Source: Gordionus sp. m RMFG-2023 (Eukaryota > Nematomorpha > Gordioida > Chordodea > Parachordodidae). From it: a DNA stretch of 64,000 nt. Within the stretch, counting starts at the first letter, position 1; each line of letters starts with the position of its first letter. Made by a program: the position numbers and the translations under genes. Of the stretch, positions 34,897 through 47,328 are shown in pieces. The stretch lies in assembly GCF_954871325.1 (NCBI RefSeq), contig NC_088775.1, positions 15,415,561 to 15,479,560 on the forward strand, given 5' to 3'. Below the pieces are notes generated by a model. That model made no database searches and was not told where the DNA came from. It saw nothing but the letters and a program-made list of their open reading frames with translations.

Positions 34897-36811
34897 ACGC
34901 CCACCCTTCACAAGCCCAGCGTCCCTCTCTCTGTGGTGGTGTTGTATCGAATCGTCCCTTTGAATTGTATCGGTACGCCTTGAAGACGTTCAGGGAATTT
35001 ATCGAATCGTCTCCCCATATGATGATTTATAATATAATAGACATGTACATTGGGGTATCGGCATTTATAATCTATGAAACATTAATATGGACAATGTAAT
35101 ATCAGCAAAACATAATAATTCATTCATTTTAAGACATTTGGGAAATATGAGCTATAATATACATTATTTGGGCATGATTAATGGTAATTAGGAAATAATG
35201 ATTTTACATAGAATACTGTAATGTGAACACATGGTCTATGTGTGAAATGCAATTTCAACACATGTAATTGTCCTTCTGTCATGTAAACAAAATGAAAGCT
35301 ACATTTTTATAAATATCTCCTAAAATAGATATAAAAATCCATTTTTAGGTATTAAAAATAAATGCGAAAATTTTCCGAACAAAGATTTTAACAAAATTAC
35401 AAGACATATATATAAATATAAATTTAATATTTTATAGTGAGGAAAAATATATAATATGTAGAAAATACAATATTTTCCATCTAGGAATTACTCAGTATCC
35501 TAAGAAAAATATACCATTTCTACCTAACTCTGCCATCACAATTAGCACAAATTCACAAAAATGTAGAATGCAAAGTAACAAAAATTGAGAATATAATGGG
35601 CTATATGGTATATATGTAAAGAACTTTTAATATACATTCACAATATAAAATAATTTGAGTCTTTTTTTTTTAAAATGTTCATAAAATAAATAGTAAAATG
35701 TGGTGTGCTATAAAATTATTACAAAGATAAAAAAAATGTAATATGCAACATAAATTTACAAAAAAAAATTTACACAAAAAAAAAACTTTCTCCCGTATGC
35801 AAACTAAACAATATTCCCACCTCAAGCATACTCATCAACACGGGCTGACCTTATCTGTAAAAATATTTTCCCTTCACATCATTGCATACCATAAAAATAA
35901 TATAATAATTGCAAATAAAACTTTTTATAAAATTTTATAATTTAAAAAAAAAAATATATATATTAAATATAAAGATTTCATAATTTAAAAAAAAATATTA
36001 CACATCATCTAATATATCATGTAAATCCTTACCCAATTTATATATATATCAAATGCAGACACTAAATCAAAATAACTATCCACATATAACATTATAGATA
36101 TTATTCTGACTTCATCATACTTCAATTCCTTTAAATTATCATTCATAATTAAATATATCATATGTGTCATTCACATTACACCCAATTTCATAAAAATGGT
36201 TAATTACTTCAAAATAAACAACATTAACTCACCCTCAATAGATTCCTTAATAATATATCAACCTTAATTGAAACTGAATTACATATACAATATATTAACA
36301 TTAATTAATAATAAATTATCCCACACATGTCCATCCCTTTAAAACCCAAAATGCATAATTATATACCACATACTTTATTACAAAAGTCCATTTCTATATA
36401 TATTTTCATAAATTCCAAATATTTAAATATTTAACAATCCTTTCTGTCCTGCTGATCTTGAGGTCTTATCTTCCTATGACGGAATACCTATAACACCATT
36501 CAATGAGTCTTAAGGCGTACCAAATAATAAGACCATATCTACTATCAAAATTGGATGTACAATATACATCTAGACATATAATATACCAAATATTACTGTC
36601 TTAAATTCCTGATCTTATTTTCATATTCCTGCCTAATACTCATTACATACTTTATATCTTAAGCATTGTAAGCTAAACATTTAAAACAAAATTATAGAAT
36701 CCCTTAAACTCACCTCTTAATCTCACTTACCCCCTGTATAGTGATTAGTACTTATGCGTTGTGTACCTAAATCCTTATGTTGTCGATCCTGGTTTGCGGT
36801 CAACATTATTG
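34897..36811. other. non-coding spacer between repeat copies
   Basis: AT-rich; a short GC-richer patch around 34900-35010 has ATCGAATCGTC twice. No gene seen. Confidence 0.4.
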
Positions 36812-37025
36812 AAAAAAACCCCTTCCCTTTAAAAAATATAACTTAACAATCCAAAACGATCCTTTTAATAATATTAAATAAATATAATAAACATTACTAT
36901 AAGTCCACTTTATTTATGCACATATAACATTATATTTCATAAACATATTAAATCTTCCCCAATCAATCCCGTCTTCATCCATTACCATGTCATCTTCACT
37001 CCAAATCGCAAACAAAGAATTTTTT
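36812..37025 (+). repeat. 356-bp repeat, interrupted copy, left part
   Basis: Matches 34541-34755 almost base for base and stops at the LINE 3' end within GAATTTTTTA. Confidence 0.85.
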
Positions 37026-37974
37026 ACGTGATACGTGATATATAGCGCTTTTGCCCTCTAGCGTTGAAGATTCAACAGAGCTACGCTAGGTTTTCCTCAT
37101 TTCCATCTAATTGGAACAATTTAATTTGGGTATAAAAGTAAAAATATGAGGAGCCCTCCACACGTTTGTCGGCAAGCCGCACTTACTTGTAGGCACAACA
37201 TTTCAAAAAATGTTGCTTAAACCTCTATAGGCTTTAATTTAAAAGGAGTGGGACAAAGAAAGAGCCTATACCCAAAAACTACAATATAATTTGATTACTT
37301 TAAGGGTGGGCGGTGGATCGTTTTTAATTTAAAAATTTTACAATTTTAATACAAATAATAAAAGAATACTTCCAGAAAAAAGTTGAATAATTGTTGATAG
37401 GTGTTTAATTATGCAAATTTAGTTTAAAAAATAGTTGTACTTATATTTGTTATATGCAAAGATAAATTTTACATTTTTATATTTTATGGAATAACATTAA
37501 TTTAAATGATGGATTTTTATTTTATATGTTTATTTCTTCGAAAAATTATTATGTTTAATATTCAAATGATTATAAAAAAATGAATATATATATTGTTCAA
37601 TTATTTCAATAAAAAACTAGTTGGAATTTCATAGAAAAAGAAAATTGTTTTGTGTTCATTATAGAATCCTAATTTATTGATAGAAAGAAAGATTCAGTGT
37701 CTTCTAAAAAAAAAAGAAGATAATACAGTTATTTAATAAAGATAAATTAATTAAAGGAGTTTATATCATATGATTTTAGGTTCGTTGAATAGTAAGTGTT
37801 TATTAATTAAATTATTATTAAGATTAATCTTTTGTTTATTTTATATAGATTTTATTTACCTTGATTCCTGTTACGCTCTCTCAAATAACATTAAGCCCCT
37901 GAGCCAGTTCGGATTTGTAACAATAGGGAACCTTTAGATAATGATATGTGAGCAAAGAACTTCAAAATACGCTT

Positions 37975-39600
37975 TCATTTGAGGTAACTTTTTTTGATGC
38001 GGAAAAGTTTTTTGATGGATCTTTTATTGTTAATAGGTTTTATGAATTGTTTCATATTGATATTTAAATCCATTATATCTTTTATGGTTTTGTAGTACCA
38101 TAAGGATTTATATTTTGTATATTGTTTTCCTTTATGTATGTACAAACATGCTATGGCCTCATGAGCTAAATTGTGGTCGGAGTTCCTTATTATGTGGGCT
38201 AGAAACTGGATACTGCGTTTTTTTACAGTGATATTAATTGGCGTGTGATTAGATTTTTTCCAGAGATTTTGGTTTGATACGACTCTTGGATAGAAAATGC
38301 CATTAATTGTACGTAGACAATTATTTATAAATGATTGTAAGCGTCTCATTTCTGTTTTATTTGCTTCCCAAATTTCCCCTCCATATAATAGAACCGGGAC
38401 AATTGTCGAGTTGAATAACTTCAGTCTGGTAAAAGCAGAGTACTCTTTTGTTTTCCAAATTTTCATATACTTGTAGAAGGTACCCCTCGCCTTTTGTATT
38501 CTTATCGTCATTTCCTCTTTACCACTACCCTTGTTGTCTAGTGTTATACCCAAGTATCTAATTTTATCTACAACCTTAATTATTTTTCCTCCAAAAGTAA
38601 GATTGTCCATTGGTGGAGCATTTGGGGAGGGGAGAATAACAGTTTTTTTGAAATTTATTACAAGTCCAACTCTTTGACTTAGGGTCTCTAGTAAGTGTAA
38701 TAAATTTTTGGTTTCATCTATGCTCTTGGAGATTACAACAATGTCGTCAGCATATGATATTATTCTGTTAACAAAGGATATGGACTTATCAGATCTTAGA
38801 TCAACTAGATCAGCTGCCCCTAGTGTTTCTCTTATAACTTTATTAATTATCATGTTGAATAGGAGTGGTGTAGAGTACACCCCTGTTTTACTCCTTTTTT
38901 AATTCTAAAGCAAGGATATATTTTATCGTTTATTCTAAAACACGCCACTAATTTTGAGTAGTGGTTTTTTAAGATGAGGATTATTTTGGGTTCTATTCCG
39001 CATTCAGCCAGCGTATCCCATAGAGCTCCGTGATTAACATTATCAAAAGCTCTGCTAAAATCAATGAAAGTGTAATAGGAGGATATTTTGTATTTATAAC
39101 ATTTCTGCATTATTATTTTCAAGGCTAATATTGGTTCTAATATATTTTTGTTCGGCCTATAAGCACAAATGTATTTGGGGAAAAGATGGGGCGTCGATTA
39201 CACAATTTTGTTTTTTAATAACGTCATAAATATTTTAAAAACACATGATGTCAGAGCTACGGCGCGGTAATCTGTGAATTTCCGTGGGTTTTCAATTTTG
39301 GGGAAATTGCATAAAAACGATGTATTCCATTCCTCCGGAGTTTTCCCACATTCCCATATTTTGTTAAAAAGGGTCAAAAGGAAGGAAGAGACAGTCCTAG
39401 GTGCAATTTTCAGATACTCAGCTGTTATGTCATCAGGCCCCGATTTTTTATTATATTAGCGATCTCATCTATAGAAAAGTCAGATGGGGGTGAGACAGGG
39501 ATTATATTTAAGCTAGCTGGTGAGGTTGCTTTCCTTGAATCGAAGACTGTCATGTAATAGTCAAGCCATACAGCTATTTGTTCATCTTGATCTATGATCA
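37975..39600 (-). pseudogene. LINE reverse transcriptase, frameshifted
   Basis: 38880-37975 carries SFVNRIISYADDIVVISKS (YADD catalytic box), VGLVINFKKTV, YLGITLDNKGSGKEEM and the C-terminal LKLFNSTIVPVLLYGGEIW. 39122-38850, in another frame, carries FIDFSRAFDNVNHGALW (first catalytic Asp) and GVKQGCTL. Around 39600-39430 a third segment holds the RT N-terminus (IDQDEQIAVWLDYY). At least two frameshifts separate these, so the copy is dead although all domains are present. Confidence 0.85.
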
Positions 39601-39663
39601 CTTTTCCATTTCTTAAGGCAATGGAGGGGAGTTTCTTAAAGCTACCAGGTTTACAAAAATATT

Positions 39664-40789
39664 TTAATTTTTATATGCGTCATATATCCTGTTTTCCTTC
39701 ATATCTCTGTCAATGTCAAAGGCTTTCCTCGCGATATATATTCGTCTATCTCTGCGTAGTAGTTTCTGTATATCCTTCCATAGGTCGTTATTCGAGCCGT
39801 TCTCACTTCTTAACAAATTTATTTTCTCTAGAGTGTCATTAGCCATCCATTCTTTCCTAGAAAAAGGAGTCGCGTTTGGCAGAACGTTGTATGATTCTGT
39901 AAGATCTCTTTTAAAAAGTTTCCAACATGCTTCTACATTTTCCTGTCTAGTTATATTTACAAAGTTAGCTACTTTCCTAATTAGCATTTGATCGAAGAGT
40001 CTCGCATCTTCTGGTGTTTGTACTTTATTGGGTTTGCGTGTTATATTTGTGCGCGAAAGATAAGTATTCGGACCGATTGAAGTTTGTCTACTTCCACTGT
40101 GATAACTCCATAGGTTTTTAACTGTAATGTTTGCTCTGAGCATTCTATGATCTGATATGTTAATATTTGTTAGTGCTTTTACATCATCAAACCACCGGTG
40201 AACGTTCGAAATGAAAAAGACAATTTGAGATTTTTGCCGAGCCCTTACAAAGGTGTAAGTGTTACTTTCACGGTGGCTAAAGAAAGTATTCTCGATCTTG
40301 AAATTATTGTTTCTACAGAAATCTAGGAGTTTCTTACTATGTTCACAATTCCGTTGTAGTATTGTAGCATGCCCAATAACATTACTATTTGCATATTCAT
40401 CCTCTTTGCCGATTTTCATGTTAAAATCTCCTAAGATATTATATTATATCTTCCCGGTAGGGAGTGTATCGTGTTTATCATAGAATCAACGAAACTTGAT
40501 CTCTCATTCCTATGGGACATAGAAATTTATGATTATTGTGGGCCTGAAATTTGTGTTCAAATATAACAGTCCGCATCTTTCTGATACCGGTACGAATTTT
40601 ATTGTGTGTTTCTGCATACGTTTATTTATAAGGAACGCTATCCCGGACCAACTATTCAAGGTGGTGCCTGAACAGATAGTCATTAAAAATAGCCGTGTTT
40701 ACCCCTGGAAAGTGGGTTTCCTGAATGCCAATAATGTCGATTTTCTCAGCTGCTAACATCCTTAGGAGAGCCGCCAGTTTGTTTTTCAT
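39664..40789 (-). pseudogene. LINE endonuclease domain, frame broken
   Basis: The minus strand from ATG at 40789 reads LAAEKIDIIGIQETHFPGVN (the QETH metal-binding box) and stops shortly after. 40419-39664 carries the second half: KIGKEDEYANSNVIGHATIL, FFSHRESNTYTFVR and the catalytic SDHR, followed by the linker towards the RT. At least one frameshift or deletion lies between 40653 and 40419. Confidence 0.8.
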
Positions 40790-40795
40790 TCCATT

Positions 40796-40939
40796 TATTT
40801 ATTGTTCTTTTCTAAAAACAACCAATGTGATCTTCTCATTTTGCTCTCATCCACAAGGAAACATTGATTCCTCTGTCATAACTGACATTTTCTGTATTTT
40901 ATTAAATTTCTTTTTTCTTTTTTTCAACAGCTACAACAG
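40796..40939 (+). repeat. 356-bp repeat, interrupted copy, right part
   Basis: Continues the homology to 34752-34896 (TTATTGTTCTTTTCTAAAAA through CAACAGCTACAAC) on the far side of the LINE. The two halves sum to 358 bp against 356 bp in the intact copy. Confidence 0.85.
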
Positions 40940-41365
40940 TTTTAACAACCAATTAATCAAAAATGTATCATAAAAATATTTGCATTTATATGAAAATACA
41001 TTTTTAAAGAACGTGGCTATATCGGTATTTATATATTTTATAAGTATTCAAAATACTTTAACAACTATGTTGCCCCAAAATTTTTATCCATTTATTGTCA
41101 TTGTTATATTGAATGAAATAGAACCACATGTGTGCTTAATAACCATTTCCACAGCGGCATTTAAATGAACGTCAACACGCAAAGCCATTTTAGAACATTA
41201 CAATTTATAATTAAATAAATCTTATTTTGAAGAAAGTAAATTAATTTAATTAATAATTTTATCTCAAAATTTGTCAATAATGTTTTATTACAACAATAGA
41301 AATTTTAATAAAATTTGGGGAAAAAGGAAAATGAGTCCCAAACTATTTTCGTTTTTCACTAAATT

Positions 41366-41724
41366 ATGAGTGTGTTAGAAGAATCAAAAGATGCCGCTAC
41401 AAGAAACGATAGCATCAGTCCTTCTTTACAAATAAGATCATCGCATTTAAGCCCTTTTTCTATACAAACCACGTGTCCTTATTGCAACGTTCAATCAAAA
41501 ACTAAAATTACCATCGTCTCATATTTGCCTCAATGCTTGGTATAATAAAATAAGTAACACAAATTCAAATAATATATGTTCATATTTATTTCTATCCAAA
41601 GGCAAAATTGTTTCATTTTTTATGCGTGTGCTTCACACATACCGGATGCTGCATACTGTGTCAAGCCGATGTCAATCATTTTTGTAGAAAATGTGGAAAA
41701 TATCTCGGCACCTACATACACTGA
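41366..41724 (+). CDS. LITAF-domain (zf-LITAF-like) protein, two exons, 98 aa
   Basis: Exon 1 (41366-41539, 58 codons) starts MSVLEESKDAATRNDSISPS. It carries the first zinc pair in TTCPYCNVQSKTKI and ends VSYLPQCL at a GTATAA donor. Exon 2 (41602-41724) begins after CCAAAG and continues in phase 0 with the hydrophobic Cys-rich KLFHFLCVCFTHTGCCILC. The second zinc pair follows in HFCRKCGKYLGTYIH, then the stop. This is the full LITAF/SIMPLE architecture: CxxC, a ~22-residue membrane-dipping segment, CxxC, and LGxY. Such proteins sit as monotopic membrane proteins on the cytosolic face of late endosomes and lysosomes. The cytosolic N-tail is short and has no PPxY motif. The intron is 62 bp. 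No polyadenylation signal is obvious directly after the stop. Both exons are too short to stand out as open frames, but the motif match is strong. Confidence 0.87.
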
Positions 41725-41980
41725 ATTCCTTGTATGACTAATAATTTCCTACATTAGCACAAAAATAGAATGGATTTCAGGTAATTAATTTAGTTTAAGT
41801 TAAATTGATGAGATTTAAAAAAAAAATTATAGTTTTTTGATAATATTAAATATAGGTAATTAAAATTTGCAAAGTCAGGTTTCAATCTATCTCATTAAAA
41901 TTTTATCCCTAAAATTTTTAAATAGATCATCAAAAGATCTATCCAACTGGAGGTCAACCTCATTCCCATAATGAAAAGTA

Positions 41981-42173
41981 TAGTGTTGTTAAACGTCTAG
42001 ATTTGGGTTGATTTAAAAACGGCTCGTAATAGCCAAAATAATATAATGTAGGCCTCGAGATTTGGTAAATACAGGTCAAAACCTTTCTACTACCTTTAAG
42101 CAAGATCTCCAGACTTACGTAACATTATTTTGGTTAAAATCTTCAACGGGCCGTTTTTACAAATCGAACACTA
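41981..42173. mobile_element. 193-bp MITE of the TAGTGTTGTTA family
   Basis: Left TAGTGTTGTTAAACGTCTAG, right AAATCGAACACTA. About 70 bp at each end pair with each other, via AAAACGGCTCGTAATAGCC-type blocks and CCAAAATAAT. No flanking 8-bp match is visible, so the target-site duplication has decayed. Confidence 0.7.
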
Positions 42174-43300
42174 ATGAGGAATCTAGTTCTTAGGGAGACA
42201 GGAATATTTTTATCAACACAAAATATCGATATGAGTATCAAATAAAAAAATAATTAAATAACACCTCCAATAGCGGGGTTTAGGAAAACCATCTTACGAT
42301 CTAGAATTATTGGAGTTTTCTTAAAGTAATAGTGGATTTAAACTCTTTTATTATTTCTCAGAAAAGTTATTTGTAGAAGAATTTTAATATTTTATTATTC
42401 AAAATATTATAAAATTGAGCCAAAATTGAATATAAAATTTAATATAAAGCAATCCCTAAATTAATTAAAGAATATAAAAAGATATAGATATAGATTTAAA
42501 ATTAAAATTTATAATTATACATTAGTGCATCAAAGTGCTGGTTGGGCAAGTTCCACTAAGACTAACTTTATTAATGAGGATCAAAATAATATCTAACTAG
42601 ATACCATAAATAGTTGTAAAACTTTCTCAAATTATGAAAGAGTTTTCAAAATTTGCTATAACAATGAATTTGTATATGAATAATATTTAGTATAAATTAA
42701 ATTTTTGCTGCAAAATATTTCCCAAATTTGGCATCAAAATTTTATATCTCGTGTCTTTATTGTAAAAATGAGGTCGGTTGACACGCCCTGCAGTTCAACA
42801 AGCCTTGGTCACTTGCACTGATGAATAGGATAGGATTATGTTAAATAATAAATTTGGCTTATTTAAATTTTCTCCCGAAATATATTTTAATAATATTAAT
42901 GGAAAATATTATTAATGTTTATAAATCAAATTAAGATAGTATGGTCTATATTTGTGACTTACTATTTCTAAATAATTTATGAATTTAAATAATATTATTT
43001 ATATTAGACTATACGCAGAATTGTCCCAGTTACAACACTCGTTCATCAAAGCTTTTACAAAAAATAAGCTTGTTTCGATACTTAAATATAGAAGTATTTA
43101 AAATATCAATATTTCAATTCAATGTATAATCATGTAAATTATACTAAAAATAAAAAATACAAAAATATGTTAAATTTTAATTAATGATTTGCTTTGAATG
43201 CAAGATATTAAAAAAAATGTTTCAAAAATTTAGACTAATATAATGAATGACAAATATACACCTTCTCTATAGTATTATATTCAGAGATGTTAAATCATAC
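42174..43300. other. AT-rich non-coding DNA
   Basis: No gene recognised. Confidence 0.4.
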
Positions 43301-43307
43301 TTTTAAG

Positions 43308-43372
43308 ATGTATCTAGATACATATACAAATACATCATCTAATATGGATCTAGATACAGATACAATTTTATA
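43308..43372. repeat. TATCTAGATACA-type short repeats, MITE-like
   Basis: GATGTATCTAGATACATATA and GGATCTAGATACAGATACAA within 65 bp; this vocabulary is typical of one kind of hAT MITE end. No partner found. Confidence 0.3.
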
Positions 43373-45742
43373 AACTTACGTAAGGTGTGAATATTGCTAA
43401 ATTTAGGATTCTATTGTTAAAATTCAAATTTCGAAGTGAGCTAAAAAATAAATTGCTCCAAATTTATATACTATAATTAAAATAGTTAGATTTTATTAGT
43501 AAAACATTCTCCCCACTCGAAAATTTGCCAATTTTTGTAAATTCATTTTAAGCTGATAAAAAAAAATTCCTACATTACCCCACCACCCTCTCCACCAAAA
43601 ATATACACAATATATAACTCTAAAGAAGAATTTGATAGAAAAATTAGTAAAACTTTTTAAAATAAATATAATTTATTATTTTTTTGAAAAAAATATTCAA
43701 AAAAAGTTGAAACCCCGAATTATTTTTATAAAAATTTTATATAGTCAAAGTTATACAATAAGTAGATCTAAAGATCTCAAATAAAATTTTTCGGGAAAAC
43801 CCCTGTCTAAATTGCCTTAAAAGATTTAAAACATCTATTATTTGATTAAATAAAGATGTAATTATTAATTTTATCACTTTATTATATATTGTATCCTTAA
43901 TTGTAATCACATTCATATATTAAATGAAGAAAAATCAAAAATAATTAATGAAAAAAAATTTCCATTCAATTGTTTCTTCATTTAAGTATACCGTGTATTT
44001 AATTGGTACATTATATATATTTTTTTTAATTCAAAGTATTTTATTGATTTTACATATAATTATTTGGATGGGAGCTTGATTAAATTTTGTAAATAATTTA
44101 AAAATCATTTACCTTTTTTAATTAAATAATATGTAAATTTCAATTAAGTTTATTCATAATTAAAAATAATATATACTTTATGAACATAAAAATCAAACAT
44201 ATAATAATAATATAAAAATCTTATAAAAACGGTTAAAATATCATGGCTAAATATTTTTTAGTGTTCCGGAAATGGAATCATAGTTATAATTTGAACCTTA
44301 TTAATTTGCATTTTTTGCCGTAGAAAGAAAAATTTCTCTTGGTTATGTCTTAATTTTTAAGCATAAAAGTTTTCGAAATTTGAATATTAAAAGGGAGAAA
44401 AATATCTTGTTGAATAATACGATTAGAGTGAACATATATGTAGTTTAATAATTTTAAATATCTTGTTTTCGGCTGTTAGTAAAAGACTTTAATTTTTGTC
44501 TGACCGGAAAATGGAGACACAAATGAAGTCCCAAATAAAAGATTTGTCTAATTCCCAAGGAATTGTAGACAAACCATTTGGTATCCGACTATCCCGTAAT
44601 GTTTGATTGGTTACATATCAAAATATTTAATTTTAAATTCCTTGTTCTCATTGCAAGAAGACTAATCTTAACTAACTAATATCCTAAACCTACAACGTTT
44701 CTAGTTTACATATTCATTTGTATCTTTATAAAACAAATATTCTAATTTTTTAAGAAAAAAAAATATAATATTCTGATTTAGTTTCATTTAAAATAAAAAA
44801 TCTAGGCCATGTTTCAAAATATAAGTTTTTGATCCGTAAAAAGATAAGTAAATTTTTTTAAATTTTCGTACCGGGCCATTAAAACGGTGGGGAGGAATTG
44901 AATATGGCCATACCTAGACGAATCATCTACCAATTCCCTGTTTTAATATGTATTGTGCATTCATTTGTCGCTATTTTTAATTTCGCTTTGTAAACATATT
45001 TGTATAAAGGCTCTGTCCAAGGATAATTTACTGATTGTAATCAATAATAAATTTAGATATAAGTGTCCAACAAAATATTTTGGACAGTTGCAGCTTGAGT
45101 GAGTTAATGCCATACCTATAGCGTTCTGATGTGAGGGTACGAGGGCATAAGGTCAAAACAAAAAATCTTAAGCCAAAAATATCGAGCGTTACAAAAAATT
45201 TCGAAAAATTTAGATATTATATGAGTGATTGCATGTTACAATTTTATAGTCAGCTTATTAAGTTTGTATTAATTCCCGAAATAATTTCTATATCTTTTTT
45301 TAAAGTAATAAGGTATGCATTATTCAAAAATACCCTGTCCCTATATAATTTGTAGCTATTTTTTTTTTAAAAATACCCTAGCCCTAAATTAGTTTGCAGA
45401 AATCTGAATCTGTTTTAATTCCTTTTATTGTGGAAAAGTATAAACCCAGCAAAACTTGATTTTATAATTTATAAATAAATAATTTTTCCAGCATCTTATT
45501 GGGAATAGCAAATATATAATGTAAAATTTTCTCTTTTCATTTTGTAATAATAAAATTGTCAGTATATTTTATAGTTTTACTAATAGGTCAGTATTAGGGT
45601 TTAATTTATAATTTTCCATCAAGATATCTTTTATTTTCAATTATTTTAATAGATATTTGAACAGTAAATACTCCCCTCCCCTCTCCCAATATTTTAATTG
45701 ATCAGTAAAAATTTTTTCTTTCACTATTTTGATATAAGTATT
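43373..45742. other. non-coding AT-rich DNA
   Basis: No gene. A ~43-bp imperfect duplication (AAAATACCCTGTCCCTATAT and AAAATACCCTAGCCCTAAAT) lies at about 45325-45405. Confidence 0.4.
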
Positions 45743-46217
45743 AGAGATCTGCAATACACGGCCCTGTATCCTAGGCCCATGAGCCTGGCTAGGCCTGGTA
45801 ACATCTGGGAAAAATTTGTCTGGAGAGGGCCGGGCGGGCAAAAAGTAAAGATACTTGACACGCTTAATAAAAAATAGATATTTTTTTTATTCTTAAAGCG
45901 AAAATTTCTTAAAATTATATTTTTTTTCTTTTTTACATAAAATTTTAATGATTAAATGACCTGCTACTATGATCATTCATAAATACGATTCCTTTTCCTG
46001 CATTTTGTGTTAATTGATTTAATAAAAAATCAAATATAGGTTATTTTTTCATAGGATATATTACTGAATTTTAAAAAACCGAGCTAGGCAGGGTAACTTT
46101 AGTAAAAAATTAGAATCGGCCCGGGTTTATAATATGGACGTTCCAATCCGGGCCTAGCAAAAACTAAATCTCAATAGGGCCCATCCAACCCTTAAAATTT
46201 TGCCATTTGCAAACCAC
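45743..46217. mobile_element. MITE with TAGAGATCTGCA-type ends
   Basis: Left TTAGAGATCTGCAATACACG followed by GGCCC and GGCCTGG blocks. Right GGGCCCATCCAACCC followed by GCCATTTGCAAACC, an imperfect inverted match. The ends resemble those of the hAT element at 50662-51814. Confidence 0.45.
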
Positions 46218-47235
46218 AACCTTTGACTACACCATAGTTTAAGTAAATTTAAGCATTTTGATGGAACTAAATTCAAATGGTTATTCAAGTATGATATAGC
46301 CCTTGTTTAAAAATGAATATTCATCTAACCTTAGCCATAATATTTTTTCAGCAAAAAAATCGATCTGGGTCAGATACACAAGCAATTTCAAATATCTTTA
46401 ATTAATTCTCTACCTTTCACTAACAATGCTTTCACTACTACGAATAGAGCAAACTAGACTTATATATTTTATTTTAAAAAAATTTTTTTAAATTACATTA
46501 TAAATGCGATATGAAGTTACGTTGCTAGATTTCTATTTTTATTTGTAAAACTTACTTTTTTAATTATAATATTCATTACATTAATCCATAGACTTATATA
46601 TAGACTTTTGTCAAAATTAATAGTCAGTTCATAAAGAACAACCTTTGTTTTAATATGCCTATGTTTTATATGATTTTAAGGTTAAATATTTAGGTATTTA
46701 TGAATTTTTATTTTATATTATTTAATCACATATAAATTGCAAATTAATCATTGTTTAAAAATTTATATATGTATGTAAAAAATTAATCATTTATATTAAA
46801 CAATTTTTATAACAACAATAAATAATAAGGAAATAAAGTAATAAAGTAATAAGAAAATTTCCGCAAGATAGAGCATTTAAAAAAATTTAATTTCTATATT
46901 TTTTATATAAGAAAATAGCGGTTCAATTACAACAAAATATGAATATATATATATATATATATATTATAATATAAAATAATATAAATTTAAAATTCATGTA
47001 AAAGTTTTTTAATTTTTATTAGAAGAATAGATATATTGATAAATTGCAAAATGAAAGAAATATTAAAAATAACCCCATATAATTCATGAAAACATAAAAG
47101 TTTATAAAAAAAGGAAATTATGTTTTATATGATGAAAAAAAAATTATTGGCCTCTAATCCAATATATAATCTCCATAATCAAAACATGATCGTTTTCGTA
47201 TCTTCCTAATGTATTTAAAATTTAAGGAGATTATA
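46218..47235. other. non-coding, with an (AT)n microsatellite
   Basis: About 12 AT units at 46942-46965; otherwise AT-rich sequence without a gene. Confidence 0.45.
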
Positions 47236-47255
47236 TAGTGTAAATGTTATTTTTT

Positions 47256-47328
47256 GGCTCTCTACGAGAAACGAACACAAGCTTCCCGTTTCAAAGTCAT
47301 ATGTTTTAAGCATGCACCAACTTGGATA
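47256..47328 (-). repeat. degenerate tRNA-like sequence
   Basis: The minus strand reads a D-arm-like AAGTTGGTGCATGC, an anticodon-arm-like ATGACTTTGAAACG and a B-box-like TGTTCGTTTCT that matches the consensus at 8 of 11 positions. Stems do not close well. It is probably a tRNA pseudogene or SINE head. Confidence 0.3.

Larger units (their letters stand above)
37026..40795 (-). mobile_element. RTE-like non-LTR retrotransposon (LINE)
   Basis: About 3.77 kb on the minus strand, inserted into the 356-bp repeat, whose uncut copy at 34541 defines both borders. Order from the 5' side: apurinic-type endonuclease, linker, reverse transcriptase, C-terminal region, ~0.95 kb 3' UTR, and a terminal ACGTGAT tandem. 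The 5' border falls close to the first codons of the endonuclease, so the copy lacks its 5' UTR and perhaps a few residues. A short T-rich direct repeat (TTTTA/TTTAT) at the borders is the likely target-site duplication. A shorter 3' relative lies at 8408-8990. Clade placement as RTE-like rests on the endonuclease and C-terminal LLYGGEIW...NCLRTINGI pattern. Confidence 0.85.

Noticed and set aside
39274-41168. Plus-strand frames over the LINE
   Set aside because: They are antisense to the endonuclease and reverse transcriptase, or lie in repeat or AT-rich flank.
47256-47328. Working tRNA gene
   Set aside because: Stems do not pair and the B box deviates at three positions; kept as a degenerate tRNA-like relic.
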